From the NCBI RefSeq assembly GCF_000621125.1, contig NZ_JHZC01000006.1:124001-188000 (forward strand): 64,000 bases of DNA, written 5' to 3'. A program made the translations under genes and the position numbers. This document shows positions 10,201-18,654 of the stretch, piece after piece (within the stretch, counting starts at the first letter, position 1; every line of letters begins with the position of its first letter). The notes under the pieces were generated by a model. It was not told where the DNA came from, made no database searches, and saw nothing but the letters and a program-made list of their open reading frames with translations. This DNA is from Maribacter antarcticus DSM 21422 (GTDB lineage Bacteria; Bacteroidota; Bacteroidia; Flavobacteriales; Flavobacteriaceae).

Positions 10201-10449
10201 AGTAGGCTAATAAATTATCCTAATCCATTTGAAAGTACGACTACAATTAGACTAATAGAAACATCAAAAAATATTACTATTCAAGTTTATGACTTATTAG
10301 GAAGAGTCGTAGATACCCAAAAAATAAGTACAGATAGGGCATCAAAAAGTGTTTGGTATACTACTCCAAAGGTAACAAGCGGAATATATAAATATCGTTT
10401 AAAAGACGCTAATAACAAAGTATTTGAGGGCACCTTCCTGATTAAGTAA
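7282..10449 (+). CDS. Secreted ice-binding-type (DUF3494) / DUF4114 protein with T9SS sorting domain
   Basis: A 1055-residue exported protein. The N-terminus is a signal peptide (KKLLFIFLSTAMISFQA). Residues about 50-260 form a DUF3494 domain, the family of ice-binding and adhesin-like beta-helix proteins: note repeated G/A-rich turns such as STITGNVGSNAGA, YPGVYGI and DPDAMFIFKITGAL. A DUF4114-like domain follows (about 330-480, ending in a Ca-binding-like DISCDNDFNDAIFYV), then a long middle region with no family I recognise. The C-terminus (about 975-1055) is a type A T9SS sorting domain (NYPNPFESTTTIRL, VYDLLGRVV, GIYKYRLKD), so the protein is probably exported by type IX secretion and held at the surface. 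Ice binding, surface adhesion or biofilm structure are all plausible roles. The upstream kinase-LytTR genes may regulate it. Confidence 0.85.
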   Translation: MKKLLFIFLSTAMISFQAESYKFNSTVYEYEEDTSGFLVNPFNLKSNSSSLIDIDFGTVADFMLFTGVGAVANTGISTITGNVGSNAGAIAGFGAPSVLNGVIENSNSVTAQAYADLEVACLQLQSLTATITDHSGIFGSVDGETIYPGVYGIAAAVAITGTLTLDAQGDPDAMFIFKITGALNSVAGATVLLANEASSANVFWIAVGAVGLGANTTMIGTAIAYPGAVSLGAGGAIEGRLYATVGAIATNSFEATIPVAVPTYNYLGEYTSNGTPLYLEDPKDIVSQVTQEAISNSLPDNYPVPDYNPQYITSGYDTDVKIEGNTDLWVTFINEGVEFKNVLGFYTYDLNNQSATAPTKDEITIIFPNVSELGSGGGLEVGDKVKIGTFEAGTGIGWVLLADAWSSADGAIGDGLWNLYSNPDYNPESDATLRYHNVLLEDSVNERIILGFEDIKRDDISCDNDFNDAIFYVTASAYEGISTNNFADISNSYGITSGNEAGLESTGSLANLIAKRNFNRKKEGNTFNTLETQQKFTKNLSKKINQISLINYLPETGMNGTEIAKVSSPDDLLEITNADEVFSVDYYQGSTRVSAVFATATTNSIYDHSKVICDRLNGSSLEDVRTVVTRGHQIISSKILRATGEIEYTLTFSIKLNNIANELFSFWNIDQYPIGNYQNFQIWGGSFSHVFSIANYILDKHTIENSLKSTAVENVTPNVFVKSGAYSNGFINLNIINKTKETSVNFYGSIAETEVSSRHAINRTYPLLGNYNDVLSIDTSVLFDIGFSLQANNNAQKDALYLADGPWGLDYLDDYATINFFDVTTSNINYSDENYEVDRNPSISGEIKRNINLFRHILPGNQTLSVINYSFINFLITNTEPVELIIMQEEDRIWENRIRYVIPVNMTEKDFDISFADFVDGHGNSVEITNIKTVVFSIIGDDANDTPFNMAINNLSFNTQGVMGLSDVSVENKSRLINYPNPFESTTTIRLIETSKNITIQVYDLLGRVVDTQKISTDRASKSVWYTTPKVTSGIYKYRLKDANNKVFEGTFLIK

Positions 10450-10548
10450 TCATTATTTTCTAATGGCAGTACCCTATAAAGTGTGTGAGTCAAAAAATAA
10501 CAAGGGCATGGTTCTACTATTTTTTTTGATTTTAAATATTCGGCCATT

Positions 10549-10726
10549 ATGGAGAAAGAAGATTTTTTTAACCATCAGTTTTTAAATCAATTTTAGGCTT
10601 TTGATGAACTATCTGTTTTTTTAAAAAATTCAAAAACGAGGTGTTGAGGAGGTACTTTAAAGATAACTTGATGATTATTAGAAGTACAAAATAGAACAAA
10701 TAGTAACACTTATAAAACGGTCATTC
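10549..10726 (+). pseudogene. N-terminal relic of an IS256-family transposase
   Basis: From ATG 10549 the frame reads MEKEDFFNHQF, then, after stops and small shifts, FDELSVFLKNSKTR and NSNTYKT. This matches the start of IS256 transposases (MKKEDF..QFKTGDELNSFLKxLxKR...NSRNGY). The relic ends where the terminal repeat of the IS3-type element begins at 10727, so it appears truncated by that insertion. I could not find its continuation on the other side. Confidence 0.55.
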
Positions 10727-11825
10727 TGACCTCCTTTCATATTTAGGTACCGGTCATAACTAGAGAACCCGAGTAATTTTCATTCATTTCGATATACTCG
10801 TTGGGGGACATGTCCCCCAACGAGCTGTGCGGTTTAAAGTTGTTGTAAGCCTCTCTCTAAATATCGAACTTTTCCTGTACATCTTCCAAAGAGAAGAACC
10901 AGTTCGCATTGAGATATTCAACTCTGAACCAATCGTTAAAGCTTTCTATAAACGGATTATCAGTAGGCTTTCCAGGTCTTGCGAAGTCAAGTTCGTCATT
11001 GTTCTCATAGGCTCATTTATCCAATACTTTACTGATAAACTCGCTTCCATTATCCACTACAGTTAAGGCCCTGAACCGATTGCCGTTATAGTGCTGGTTA
11101 CAGACAAAATCCATGCCCCAACACTCATGTAAGCTAGAGGCATTGCCCTCAACAGGTTGCCTATGTGCGGCGGTGGTTACGTTTTCGACCCTTGCGCTGA
11201 AGGTTCAGCCCCTCCTCGCAATAGCCCCTGTACATGCGTTTGTGGTTGTCTATAAACCCCTCTCTTTTTAAAAGGATATGGATTACGCCAAAAACCATTG
11301 CGCACCCTTACAGAGGTTATCTCGCTCATTCGCATGCGCAACACTTCATCGCTACGCCCCTTGGCCTTGTAATAGAAAACACTCTTATGCAGCAATACGA
11401 GCTTGCAGCAACGCCGGATGGAGCTATTGTACTCCATCTTGATGTTATCGACCATCCCATTTTTTCGGGACGGCCTCAGAACTTTTTTTTCAGCACGACC
11501 TAAAGGAGCTGCTTGTCAAGGCTAAGGTCGGCGACCAGCTTCTTGAGCTGCGAGTGCTCATCCTCTAGGTTCTTTAACCTGCGTAGTTCAGCGATTCCAA
11601 GACCCCCATATTTCTTCTTCCAATTGTAAAAGGTGGCCTCACTAATACCCATCTTCCGGCAGACCTCTTGGATACGGGTGCCGGTCTCTACCTGTTTGAA
11701 TGCAAATACAATCTGCGATTCCGAATACTTTGATTGTTTTATAAGCAAATAGTTGTTTAACGTTAAACATTTATTCGCCCATAATTCTTTGCTTTTAAAC
11801 TGTCCGGTTTAATGGGAGGAGTTCA
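10727..11825 (-). mobile_element. Degenerate IS3-family element with recognisable terminal repeats
   Basis: The ends carry imperfect inverted repeats: TGACCTCCTTTCAT at 10727-10740, and TGAACTCCTCCCAT read inward from 11825. OrfA (11500-11748, 82 residues) looks intact, with a helix-turn-helix (QEVCRKMGISEATFYNWKKK) and a leucine-zipper-like helix. OrfB is broken into pieces. One segment (11177-11455) starts with KMEYNSSIRRCCKLVLLHKSVFYY and shifts frame after GFWRNPYPF. The integrase core is riddled with stops, and the C-terminal piece (AYNNFKPHSSLGDMSPNEY) is readable near 10850. At about 1.1 kb it is shorter than a normal IS3 element, so internal deletions are likely. No matching target-site duplication was seen. 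Confidence 0.8.
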
Positions 11826-12076
11826 TATAGCGCTAGCCCTACATTACAAAAAGAAGACATACCAAAATAGGAAAAGTGCCGCCAAATTAAATTTATAACA
11901 CGAAAAAAATGTCTTCATAATAAATATCTCTAAACTGTTTTATAGATGGGGCGTAGCATAGATGTCAATGAGATACTGTTGCTTAATTTTAAATTGGTTT
12001 TTTATAAAAAAAAGAGTCAGACTGTAAAAAAGGATATCCCCTGTTATTTTTACTTAAATACTTGACTATAAACGTT

Positions 12077-14146
12077 TTAAATATTTTTTTTGAAGAATGG
12101 TTTACGTAAAAGATACCATTTAAAACGTAGACCAATTTCTGTAAAAGTAAAACCTGCAGCAGTGGTAGAAGCTATATTACTTTGTATTCCATAGAGGTTC
12201 AGCAAACTTCTTTCAGAGAATTTATATCCTAATTTTGCTTGTATTCGATAAGTGCTCTGCTTTTTTTCTTCTTCAATAAATTGATAACCAGTAGCAACTG
12301 TTAAATCATAGAATAATTGTTTGCCTTTAGAAATCGATTCATCCTTTATAATATTAAAGAATATTTCTACAGCATTAAATTTACTTGGACTGAAGTAAAT
12401 TGTTGGGACTTGATTTTTAAAATATATATTTTGATAATTAATACCGGCTTTTAAGGCCGGTTTTTCTAAAAGAGTGTAATACAAAGAAGTAAATAGTAAG
12501 TTCCGTGTATTATTATCACTCTGTCTAGTGTAATAATATTGAGTAAACCAACCTAATTTAAAGTTGGTGTTAAGACTATAATTTAATAAAAAGTTATTCT
12601 GAACAATTTCTCTGTTTAACAACTCTGCATTGAAGTTCTCAACTCCTCTCTTATAACCTAATTCTAAATTTTGAAGTTTAAAAGGTTTTAAAAAGATGGA
12701 AGCATCAACTAATAACTGATTGAAATTTGTTGTTTCTGCCTTAGAAGATGTAACGCCTAAGCTGCCTTTTAATATAATATTGTTAATTAATTGATAGGAG
12801 GCACCCGCTAAAATGTTGTTAGAAGTAGCTTTAATAGCACTAATACTATTAGTCGTAGTTCTATAATTATAACTCCCTAATACTTTAAGTTTTGTAGAAA
12901 AAGAGAATTCTGAAGTCGCTGTATAAGAATAGGCTTCATTATTACCATTATCAAAAGATGAGGAAGCTTTAGTGTCTACAAATGGAATAAAATTTTTATT
13001 TAAGTTTTTTATAAAATAAACTGCATCTTTTTGGTTTTTGTAAAACTTTAATGTGTTTTCGGCGCACGTATATGCATCTTCATAATACCCTAGTGCTTTT
13101 AAGGCATTTGCTTTCCCTAAATTACCATCAAAAGACGCACTATCTTTTTGTAATATTAAATTATAATCTGTGACACTTTTTTCAAACTCGCTTTTATAAA
13201 TATTTAGAGTTGCTCTTAAGGATAACATCCAATTTTTAGAATCTTTATTGTCAGAAAACAGATTATTTATTTTTTTTTGAGCTATGCTATATTTCTTATT
13301 CCAAATTAAGGCCTGTATGTATCTTTCTATAGTTTGATTTTTTATAGTTGAATCAGTTCTCTTACTTAAAAGAATAATTGCTTCTTTACTAGTATTTAAA
13401 GCTTCTATATCTTTACCATCTAAATGATAAATTAAAGAGGTGCCATTTAAATACGTTAATTTATTATCAGGATTTTCTCCAATAACCTCATAAGTTTGTT
13501 TTGCTTTATCTATCTTATTTGAAACTAAGTATAGGTTAGCTAAATTTATTAAAGTTTCTGTATCATTTTTAAAATCTTCTAAATTTTCTTGTAATATTCT
13601 ATCTGCTGTAACGTACTCTTGAGCGTTAACCTTTTCATTTGCTAAGCCTAAACGTATATATTTTTTAGAAATTAAGGCATTTTTGTTTCTTGGTATAAGA
13701 ACCAGCGCTTGATTAACATAAACGATAGCATCATCATATTTTTTTAGATTAGATAACGAATTTGCATAACCTAAGAGAGCAGGAAAACTTTTATCATTTT
13801 CTTTTATTAATTTTTGATAATACGCTTCTGCTGGTAGATAATTTTTATTCCAAAGTAAAGCTTCTGCATAATTTAGTTTTACTTCAAAATCTTTAGGGAA
13901 ATCATTTAAAAGGTTTGTAAATAGGGTTAAAGCTTTATTAGAATCCCCATTTAAACCAATAGCCCTTCCGTAACAAAGTCTTGCAGTTTTATTACTGGGG
14001 TATGACTTTAAAACAGTTTTAAAAAAATTTTCTGCTTGTTTGTATTTGCTGGTTTCTAAAAACATAAAACCTTCTTTCATATTTTGAGAATACATAAAAG
14101 CAGTGATAAAAAAGAATACTAAAATCGCTAAGTGTTTGATTTTCAT
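12077..14146 (-). CDS. TPR protein with C-terminal YaiO-like outer-membrane beta-barrel
   Basis: A 689-residue exported protein. It has a signal peptide (KHLAILVFFFITAFMYSQ), then about ten TPR-type helical repeats (about 25-375; for example NKTARLCYGRAIGLNGD, FPALLGYANSLSNLKKYDDA). A C-terminal domain (about 385-689) shows alternating beta-strands ending in aromatic residues (LGSYNYRTTT, LGWFTQYYYTR, EIGLRFKWYLL), like the YaiO barrel family. TPR-plus-barrel proteins such as PgaA, AlgK/AlgE pairs and BcsC export exopolysaccharide across the outer membrane. By analogy this may be the outer-membrane port of the adjacent polysaccharide locus. It is divergent from the flippase gene across a 444-bp gap. 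The function is inferred from architecture and context, not shown. Confidence 0.75.
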   Translation of the reverse strand: MKIKHLAILVFFFITAFMYSQNMKEGFMFLETSKYKQAENFFKTVLKSYPSNKTARLCYGRAIGLNGDSNKALTLFTNLLNDFPKDFEVKLNYAEALLWNKNYLPAEAYYQKLIKENDKSFPALLGYANSLSNLKKYDDAIVYVNQALVLIPRNKNALISKKYIRLGLANEKVNAQEYVTADRILQENLEDFKNDTETLINLANLYLVSNKIDKAKQTYEVIGENPDNKLTYLNGTSLIYHLDGKDIEALNTSKEAIILLSKRTDSTIKNQTIERYIQALIWNKKYSIAQKKINNLFSDNKDSKNWMLSLRATLNIYKSEFEKSVTDYNLILQKDSASFDGNLGKANALKALGYYEDAYTCAENTLKFYKNQKDAVYFIKNLNKNFIPFVDTKASSSFDNGNNEAYSYTATSEFSFSTKLKVLGSYNYRTTTNSISAIKATSNNILAGASYQLINNIILKGSLGVTSSKAETTNFNQLLVDASIFLKPFKLQNLELGYKRGVENFNAELLNREIVQNNFLLNYSLNTNFKLGWFTQYYYTRQSDNNTRNLLFTSLYYTLLEKPALKAGINYQNIYFKNQVPTIYFSPSKFNAVEIFFNIIKDESISKGKQLFYDLTVATGYQFIEEEKKQSTYRIQAKLGYKFSERSLLNLYGIQSNIASTTAAGFTFTEIGLRFKWYLLRKPFFKKNI

Positions 14147-14367
14147 ACTCTACAATTTAAGTAATAATATTCAATCATTCGACTTCACAAAATGGTCTTT
14201 CATCGACAATAGCCTTGTTTTCGAGAGTTATAAGGAGATATTTGTGTCAGTATTAATAATTAAAAACATAAAATTTTCTGCTTAAGAATCTTAAAACAAT
14301 ATGTAATATTTTGTTTAAGTGGAAATATAAACACCACAACACCTGACTCTTTTATTATGTATTTTGA

Positions 14368-14517
14368 ACACATTTTTTAACCATTCAAAAAGTAATAATA
14401 GCCATAGAAAATGTAGATGAAATCGATAAAGAGGGTTTGGAAGCAATAATTGTATTTAGGAAAGTTGCTTTATTAAAACATAAAACGTTTTCTGTTATAG
14501 GTTCTAGTTGTATATGA
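14368..14517 (+). pseudogene. Fragment of a STAS-domain (anti-sigma antagonist-like) gene
   Basis: The intergenic gap holds a short open frame with no start codon, ending with TGA at 14515-14517. It reads IENVDEIDKEGLEAIIVF followed by KHKTFSVIGSS. This has the look of the core of a STAS domain, where the usual motif is the pattern D-hydrophobic-S/D-x-x-G followed by a helix and a beta strand. STAS proteins often take part in phosphorylation switches. Being broken next to a signalling-rich polysaccharide locus, it may mark a lost regulator. The remaining approximately 300 bp of the gap (14147-14367 and 14518-14590) show no other gene and should hold the divergent promoters. Confidence 0.35.
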
Positions 14518-14590
14518 ATTTGTAATTATTTCTGGTAATCTTTAATAGTTAAATTGGGTATTGATACTATAGCATGATAACGATTTAAAA

Positions 14591-15832
14591 ATGATAAAAC
14601 ATAAAATATCACCAGAACGAATCTTTATGATAAGTGCTTTATTGGTAAACGCAGGAAACTATTTTTACAATGTATTACTAGGTAGAGTTTTAGGGCCAGA
14701 GAAGTTTGCAGATGCTGCTATTATGATTACATTTTTACTAGTGCTTTCCTTTATAGCCATGACCTTTCAATTAGTTACAGCAAAATTTTCAGTGATTTTT
14801 GAAGACATTCCACAAAAAGCCTTTATTTCTAACACGTATAGAAATGCTTTTATTGTCGGTCTAATTTTAGCAATAACTATTATTTCGTTTTCTTCAGATT
14901 TATATTTTTTTTTTAAAACATCATCTTCATCAATGTTTGTTGTTTTTGGTATCGGAATTCCTTTTTATTTTTTAATGAGTGTTAATAGAGGTGTTTTTCA
15001 AGGAAAAAAAGAACTTACTTCTTTATCTGTTACCTATCAATTAGAAATGATTAGTCGTTTATTAATTACTTTTGGATTACTATATTTTCTTGAAATTGAA
15101 TCATCATTAATAATTGCTTTCGGAATTTTCTTTTCTTTTATATTCGGCTTAATTCCGTTTAAAATTAAAAAAATCTCTTTTTCTAATACTTTCAAATTAA
15201 AAAAATTACAAACTAAAATGGTTTATAATTTTTTTATAATTACGGCATTCTATGAACTAACTCAAATTATCATAAACAATAGTGATATCTTATTAGTAAA
15301 ACATTATTTTGAAGCATATGAAGCTGGTCTATATGCTTCTTTAGCTTTAATTGGTAGAGTGGTATATTTTATAGCTTGGATGTTTGTCATGTTATTATTA
15401 CCTACCGTAGTTCAACTGCATAAAGAAGGAAAACCTACAGTACATATATTGTTAAAATATGTAAGTTATATTTCAATATTATCAGTTGTAATTATCTTTA
15501 GTTGTTTTTTTTTTCCAAACACAATTATTGCCTTACTTTTTGGCAATGAATACTTAATGATTTCACCGTTATTATGGAAATATAGTTTAGCTACAGGTCT
15601 TTTTGCAGTCTCAAATATATTTGTATACTATTTTTTATCCTTAGATAAATATATCCCAGTCATCTTATCTTGTCTATTTGGAATTCTACAAGTTGTTCTT
15701 GTTATACTTTTTCATGAAAGCCTAGACCAAATAGTTCAGATGCAAATTTTCGCAATGATTTCGCTTTTATTAGTTCAAATAAGCTTCTTCTTTTTTAAGA
15801 ACTCTAAACAACCAGGTCAAAAGAATATCTAA
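14591..15832 (+). CDS. Oligosaccharide flippase-type membrane protein (MOP superfamily)
   Basis: A 413-residue polytopic membrane protein with about twelve hydrophobic segments. The first (NAGNYFYNVLLGRVLGPEKF) carries the signature found at the start of Wzx-type flippases and polysaccharide biosynthesis proteins, namely N..LGR.LGP..FG-like. Later helices follow the same pattern (ILLVKHYFEAYEAGLYASLA, typical of the second half-repeat). Such proteins move lipid-linked sugar units across the inner membrane. It is followed 97 bp downstream by a GT4 glycosyltransferase on the same strand, which supports a role in exopolysaccharide export. The substrate is unknown. The length is near the usual 400-480 residues. 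Confidence 0.85.
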   Translation: MIKHKISPERIFMISALLVNAGNYFYNVLLGRVLGPEKFADAAIMITFLLVLSFIAMTFQLVTAKFSVIFEDIPQKAFISNTYRNAFIVGLILAITIISFSSDLYFFFKTSSSSMFVVFGIGIPFYFLMSVNRGVFQGKKELTSLSVTYQLEMISRLLITFGLLYFLEIESSLIIAFGIFFSFIFGLIPFKIKKISFSNTFKLKKLQTKMVYNFFIITAFYELTQIIINNSDILLVKHYFEAYEAGLYASLALIGRVVYFIAWMFVMLLLPTVVQLHKEGKPTVHILLKYVSYISILSVVIIFSCFFFPNTIIALLFGNEYLMISPLLWKYSLATGLFAVSNIFVYYFLSLDKYIPVILSCLFGILQVVLVILFHESLDQIVQMQIFAMISLLLVQISFFFFKNSKQPGQKNI

Positions 15833-15929
15833 ATACTTCTTCCATTTATCGACACATAATTGCGTTTCAACAAGGTTAAGAAATTTAAGGTTTTTATTAG
15901 TCTCAAGTTTGGAGTAAAATTTAGATAAA

Positions 15930-17147
15930 ATGAAACTAGCCATCGTAACAGCATATCCGCCAAGTAAAGTAACGTTAAATGAATATGCATACCATTTGGT
16001 TAAGAGTTTTAGACAGAAAGAAAAAATTACAGAAATAATTCTATTAACGGATGTAACTACGGAGGGTAAAGACGTACATTTTACAGAAAGTGGATGCAAG
16101 ATAACCATACATGAATGCTGGAAGTTTAATAGCTATACAAACATTATTACTGTTATCAAAGCAGTTAATGTAGCTCAGCCAGATGCAGTTTTATTTAATC
16201 TGCAGTTTATGAAATTTGGTAACAAGAAAATACCAGCTGCCTTAGGATTGAGTTTACCGTTAATTTGTAAACTAAAACAAATTCCAACAATTGTTTTATT
16301 ACATAATATTTTAGAACAAGTAGATTTAGAAAGTGCAGGTTTCACTTCCAATAAAATAGCACAAAAAATATGTAATTTTTTTGGAACGAGTCTTACTAAA
16401 TTAATTTTAAAAGCTGATTTAGTAGCAGTAACTATGCAAAAATATGTAACTACGTTGGAAGAGAAATATAAAAAGAATACTATAAAAATGATTCCACACG
16501 GTACATTTGAAATTCCAGATAATCCAGTACATAAGTTACCAAATGGACCTATGAAAATAATGGCTTTTGGAAAGTTTGGGACCTATAAAAAAGTAGAGTC
16601 TATGATTGAAGCTATAGAAAAAGTTAGAAAATCTTCAGGTTTAGATTTAGAAATTGTGATTGCTGGAACAGATAATCCAAACGTATCTGGTTATTTAGCA
16701 AATGTACAAGAAAACTATAAACACGTTCCGCAATTAACTTTTACTGGGTACGTTCAGGAAAATGAAGTTCAAACATTATTTAATGAATGTGCTGTCGTTG
16801 TTTTACCATATACTTCAACTACAGGAAGTTCAGGAGTTCTACATCAAGCCGGTAGCTATGGTAAAGCTATTGTGATGCCAAATCTTGGAGATTTATCAAG
16901 TTTAATTAAAGATGAAGGGTATAGAGGTGAGTATTTCGAACCAGAAAGCGTAGATAGTTTAGCAAGAGCAATTGAAGCTATTGTGACTAATAAATCTTAT
17001 AGAATAGAACTTGGACAAGCAAATTACATTGCAGCAACTGCATTTCCTATGGAACGAATTACAGATATATATTTAGAGGAGTTTCAATTAATTATTAACC
17101 AAAAAGAAGCAATAGGTATATCATATTCTAAAATTTCTGTTATTTAG
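15930..17147 (+). CDS. GT4-family glycosyltransferase
   Basis: A 405-residue cytoplasmic protein with the two-domain GT-B layout. The N-terminal domain begins KLAIVTAYPPSKVTLNEYAY, typical of GT4 acceptor-binding domains. The C-terminal domain starts near residue 210 (MAFGKFGTYKKVESMIEA). It has the donor-binding region TTGSSGVLHQAGSYGKAIV (about 293-312), where an E would normally sit before the loop. It presumably transfers a sugar from a nucleotide donor to a growing lipid-linked glycan. It follows the flippase gene. Its stop overlaps by 8 bp the stop of the convergent glycosidase gene, so no terminator fits between them. Donor and acceptor cannot be predicted by eye. Confidence 0.87.
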   Translation: MKLAIVTAYPPSKVTLNEYAYHLVKSFRQKEKITEIILLTDVTTEGKDVHFTESGCKITIHECWKFNSYTNIITVIKAVNVAQPDAVLFNLQFMKFGNKKIPAALGLSLPLICKLKQIPTIVLLHNILEQVDLESAGFTSNKIAQKICNFFGTSLTKLILKADLVAVTMQKYVTTLEEKYKKNTIKMIPHGTFEIPDNPVHKLPNGPMKIMAFGKFGTYKKVESMIEAIEKVRKSSGLDLEIVIAGTDNPNVSGYLANVQENYKHVPQLTFTGYVQENEVQTLFNECAVVVLPYTSTTGSSGVLHQAGSYGKAIVMPNLGDLSSLIKDEGYRGEYFEPESVDSLARAIEAIVTNKSYRIELGQANYIAATAFPMERITDIYLEEFQLIINQKEAIGISYSKISVI

Positions 17148-18654
17148 CTATAAACTCAAAGGATGGTTTTTTCACTCCCTTTTTAGTAATAAAACCAAAT
17201 TTCTTTTGAGGAATAAATCGCCAAGGAAGTCTACCAATAACATCTTCTGGTATCTTGTCAAAATCATATAAAGTCCATGACATAAATGGAATTGCATTTT
17301 TGGTCAAGACTTTTTGTATTTTTTTATAATATGCTGCTTGTTTTGTTTTAGAACTATTAAAAGGTTTCCAAAAACCACCGTAAGAAGAAATTCCAAATTC
17401 GCCTAAAACGATAGTTCGGTTTGGTATTTTCTGCTGTAATAGTTGATACTCTATTTCAAAATCATCAATATCTTCATAATAATGAAAGGACACAAAATCG
17501 ACTTGATCTTTTAATATTATAGCACTTTTTGTATTAGACCAGCCTATAGTTACTGCATGTTTTTTATCAATAGATTTCACTAAAATAAGGAGATGTTCTA
17601 ACCAAGCTATTACAGTCGTTTTTCCGCGAGAATCAAAATCTAAATTGGGCTCATTTTTAATGTCCCAAGCAATAATTGCCTCATGGTCTTTAAATGCAGA
17701 AACTATTGTTCTAGCATGCTTTTGATTAAGCGTCCAATCCATTACATCATAATTTCCATAAAAATCAAAAAGCGTAACAACTACTTTTATATTGTTTTTT
17801 TCAGCGGTGTCCAATATTTGTTTCAATTTATCAATTTTACCTGCTTTAACTGACGCTTTTCCAAAATCTTCATAGGGAACAAAAATTCTAATGGTATTTA
17901 AACCAGCACCTTCAATAATCTTAAAATCGGCATCAATTACATTAATATTAAAAGATTCTCCATACATATTCCAAGGTGTTGCTTGTGGATAATAATTAAT
18001 ACCTTTCATTATTCCTATCTTTATAGGAGAGGAGGTTACTACCTTTTTAAGCTCAGAAGTTTTCTCTTTTACCAAATGTCTAATTCTCCAAAAATTATCT
18101 TCTAATAATAATATTGCTTTATAACTAGAAACTTCTGTCGTCTCTAGCATAAGAATATCATCTTTAAAGACTTTTTTATATTCAACAACATGGTCATCTT
18201 TTAAAGCAATGAGCTGTCCGTCTTCACTAAAGAATTCAATATTTGGATTGTGTTCTAAGGTTGTAGCTTCTATATGAATGTTTTCATTTTTATTTTGTCT
18301 AATAAAATTAAAAAGATTCTCTCTTGCATTTTTAGTGTAGTAGTCATCAAGGCCACTTGTAATATTGACTTTGTTAGCAATATGTTTCACGTACCAAGCG
18401 TCTAAATAATCATTTTCTACGTCTTGTAAAGTTTGATTGTTTATAAACCTACCTTCATTACCATCATTTTTCCAACTGATTTTTGGAAGGTATAAATCTG
18501 ATCTTTCAACCTTGGTATGTAATATTTCACTTCTGTCTGCACCTGTATTAAAATAACTAAATAGAGAACTTATTAAGAATAGTATTATGGATGTTATCAA
18601 TAAATATGATAAAACTAAAGTAGTTCTTAAAATAATTTTATTTGTTTTTACCAT
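17140..18654 (-). CDS. Membrane-anchored glycoside hydrolase-like protein (clan GH-A fold)
   Basis: A 504-residue protein with one N-terminal transmembrane segment (LSYLLITSIILFLISSLF, about 14-32). A poorly conserved domain follows (about 45-210, with a nuclear-transport-factor-like stretch YLDAWYVKHIANKVNITS). The rest (about 215-504) is a TIM-barrel glycosidase. Clan GH-A marks are IRIFVPYEDFG, the acid/base candidate E335 in AWDIKNEPN, and the nucleophile candidate E419 in VLGEFGISSYGG. It resembles cellulase-type (GH5-like) proteins but the exact family is not assignable by eye. Glycosidases of this kind in synthesis loci trim or release the secreted polymer, as BcsZ, PelA and AlgL do. 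It overlaps the gene upstream (18648) by 7 bp, so it lies in the 22936-to-17140 operon. Confidence 0.78.
   Translation of the reverse strand: MVKTNKIILRTTLVLSYLLITSIILFLISSLFSYFNTGADRSEILHTKVERSDLYLPKISWKNDGNEGRFINNQTLQDVENDYLDAWYVKHIANKVNITSGLDDYYTKNARENLFNFIRQNKNENIHIEATTLEHNPNIEFFSEDGQLIALKDDHVVEYKKVFKDDILMLETTEVSSYKAILLLEDNFWRIRHLVKEKTSELKKVVTSSPIKIGIMKGINYYPQATPWNMYGESFNINVIDADFKIIEGAGLNTIRIFVPYEDFGKASVKAGKIDKLKQILDTAEKNNIKVVVTLFDFYGNYDVMDWTLNQKHARTIVSAFKDHEAIIAWDIKNEPNLDFDSRGKTTVIAWLEHLLILVKSIDKKHAVTIGWSNTKSAIILKDQVDFVSFHYYEDIDDFEIEYQLLQQKIPNRTIVLGEFGISSYGGFWKPFNSSKTKQAAYYKKIQKVLTKNAIPFMSWTLYDFDKIPEDVIGRLPWRFIPQKKFGFITKKGVKKPSFEFIAK

Noticed and set aside
14103-14285. ORF at the divergent gap
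   Set aside because: It starts antisense inside the signal peptide of the TPR protein and has no domain or ribosome site.
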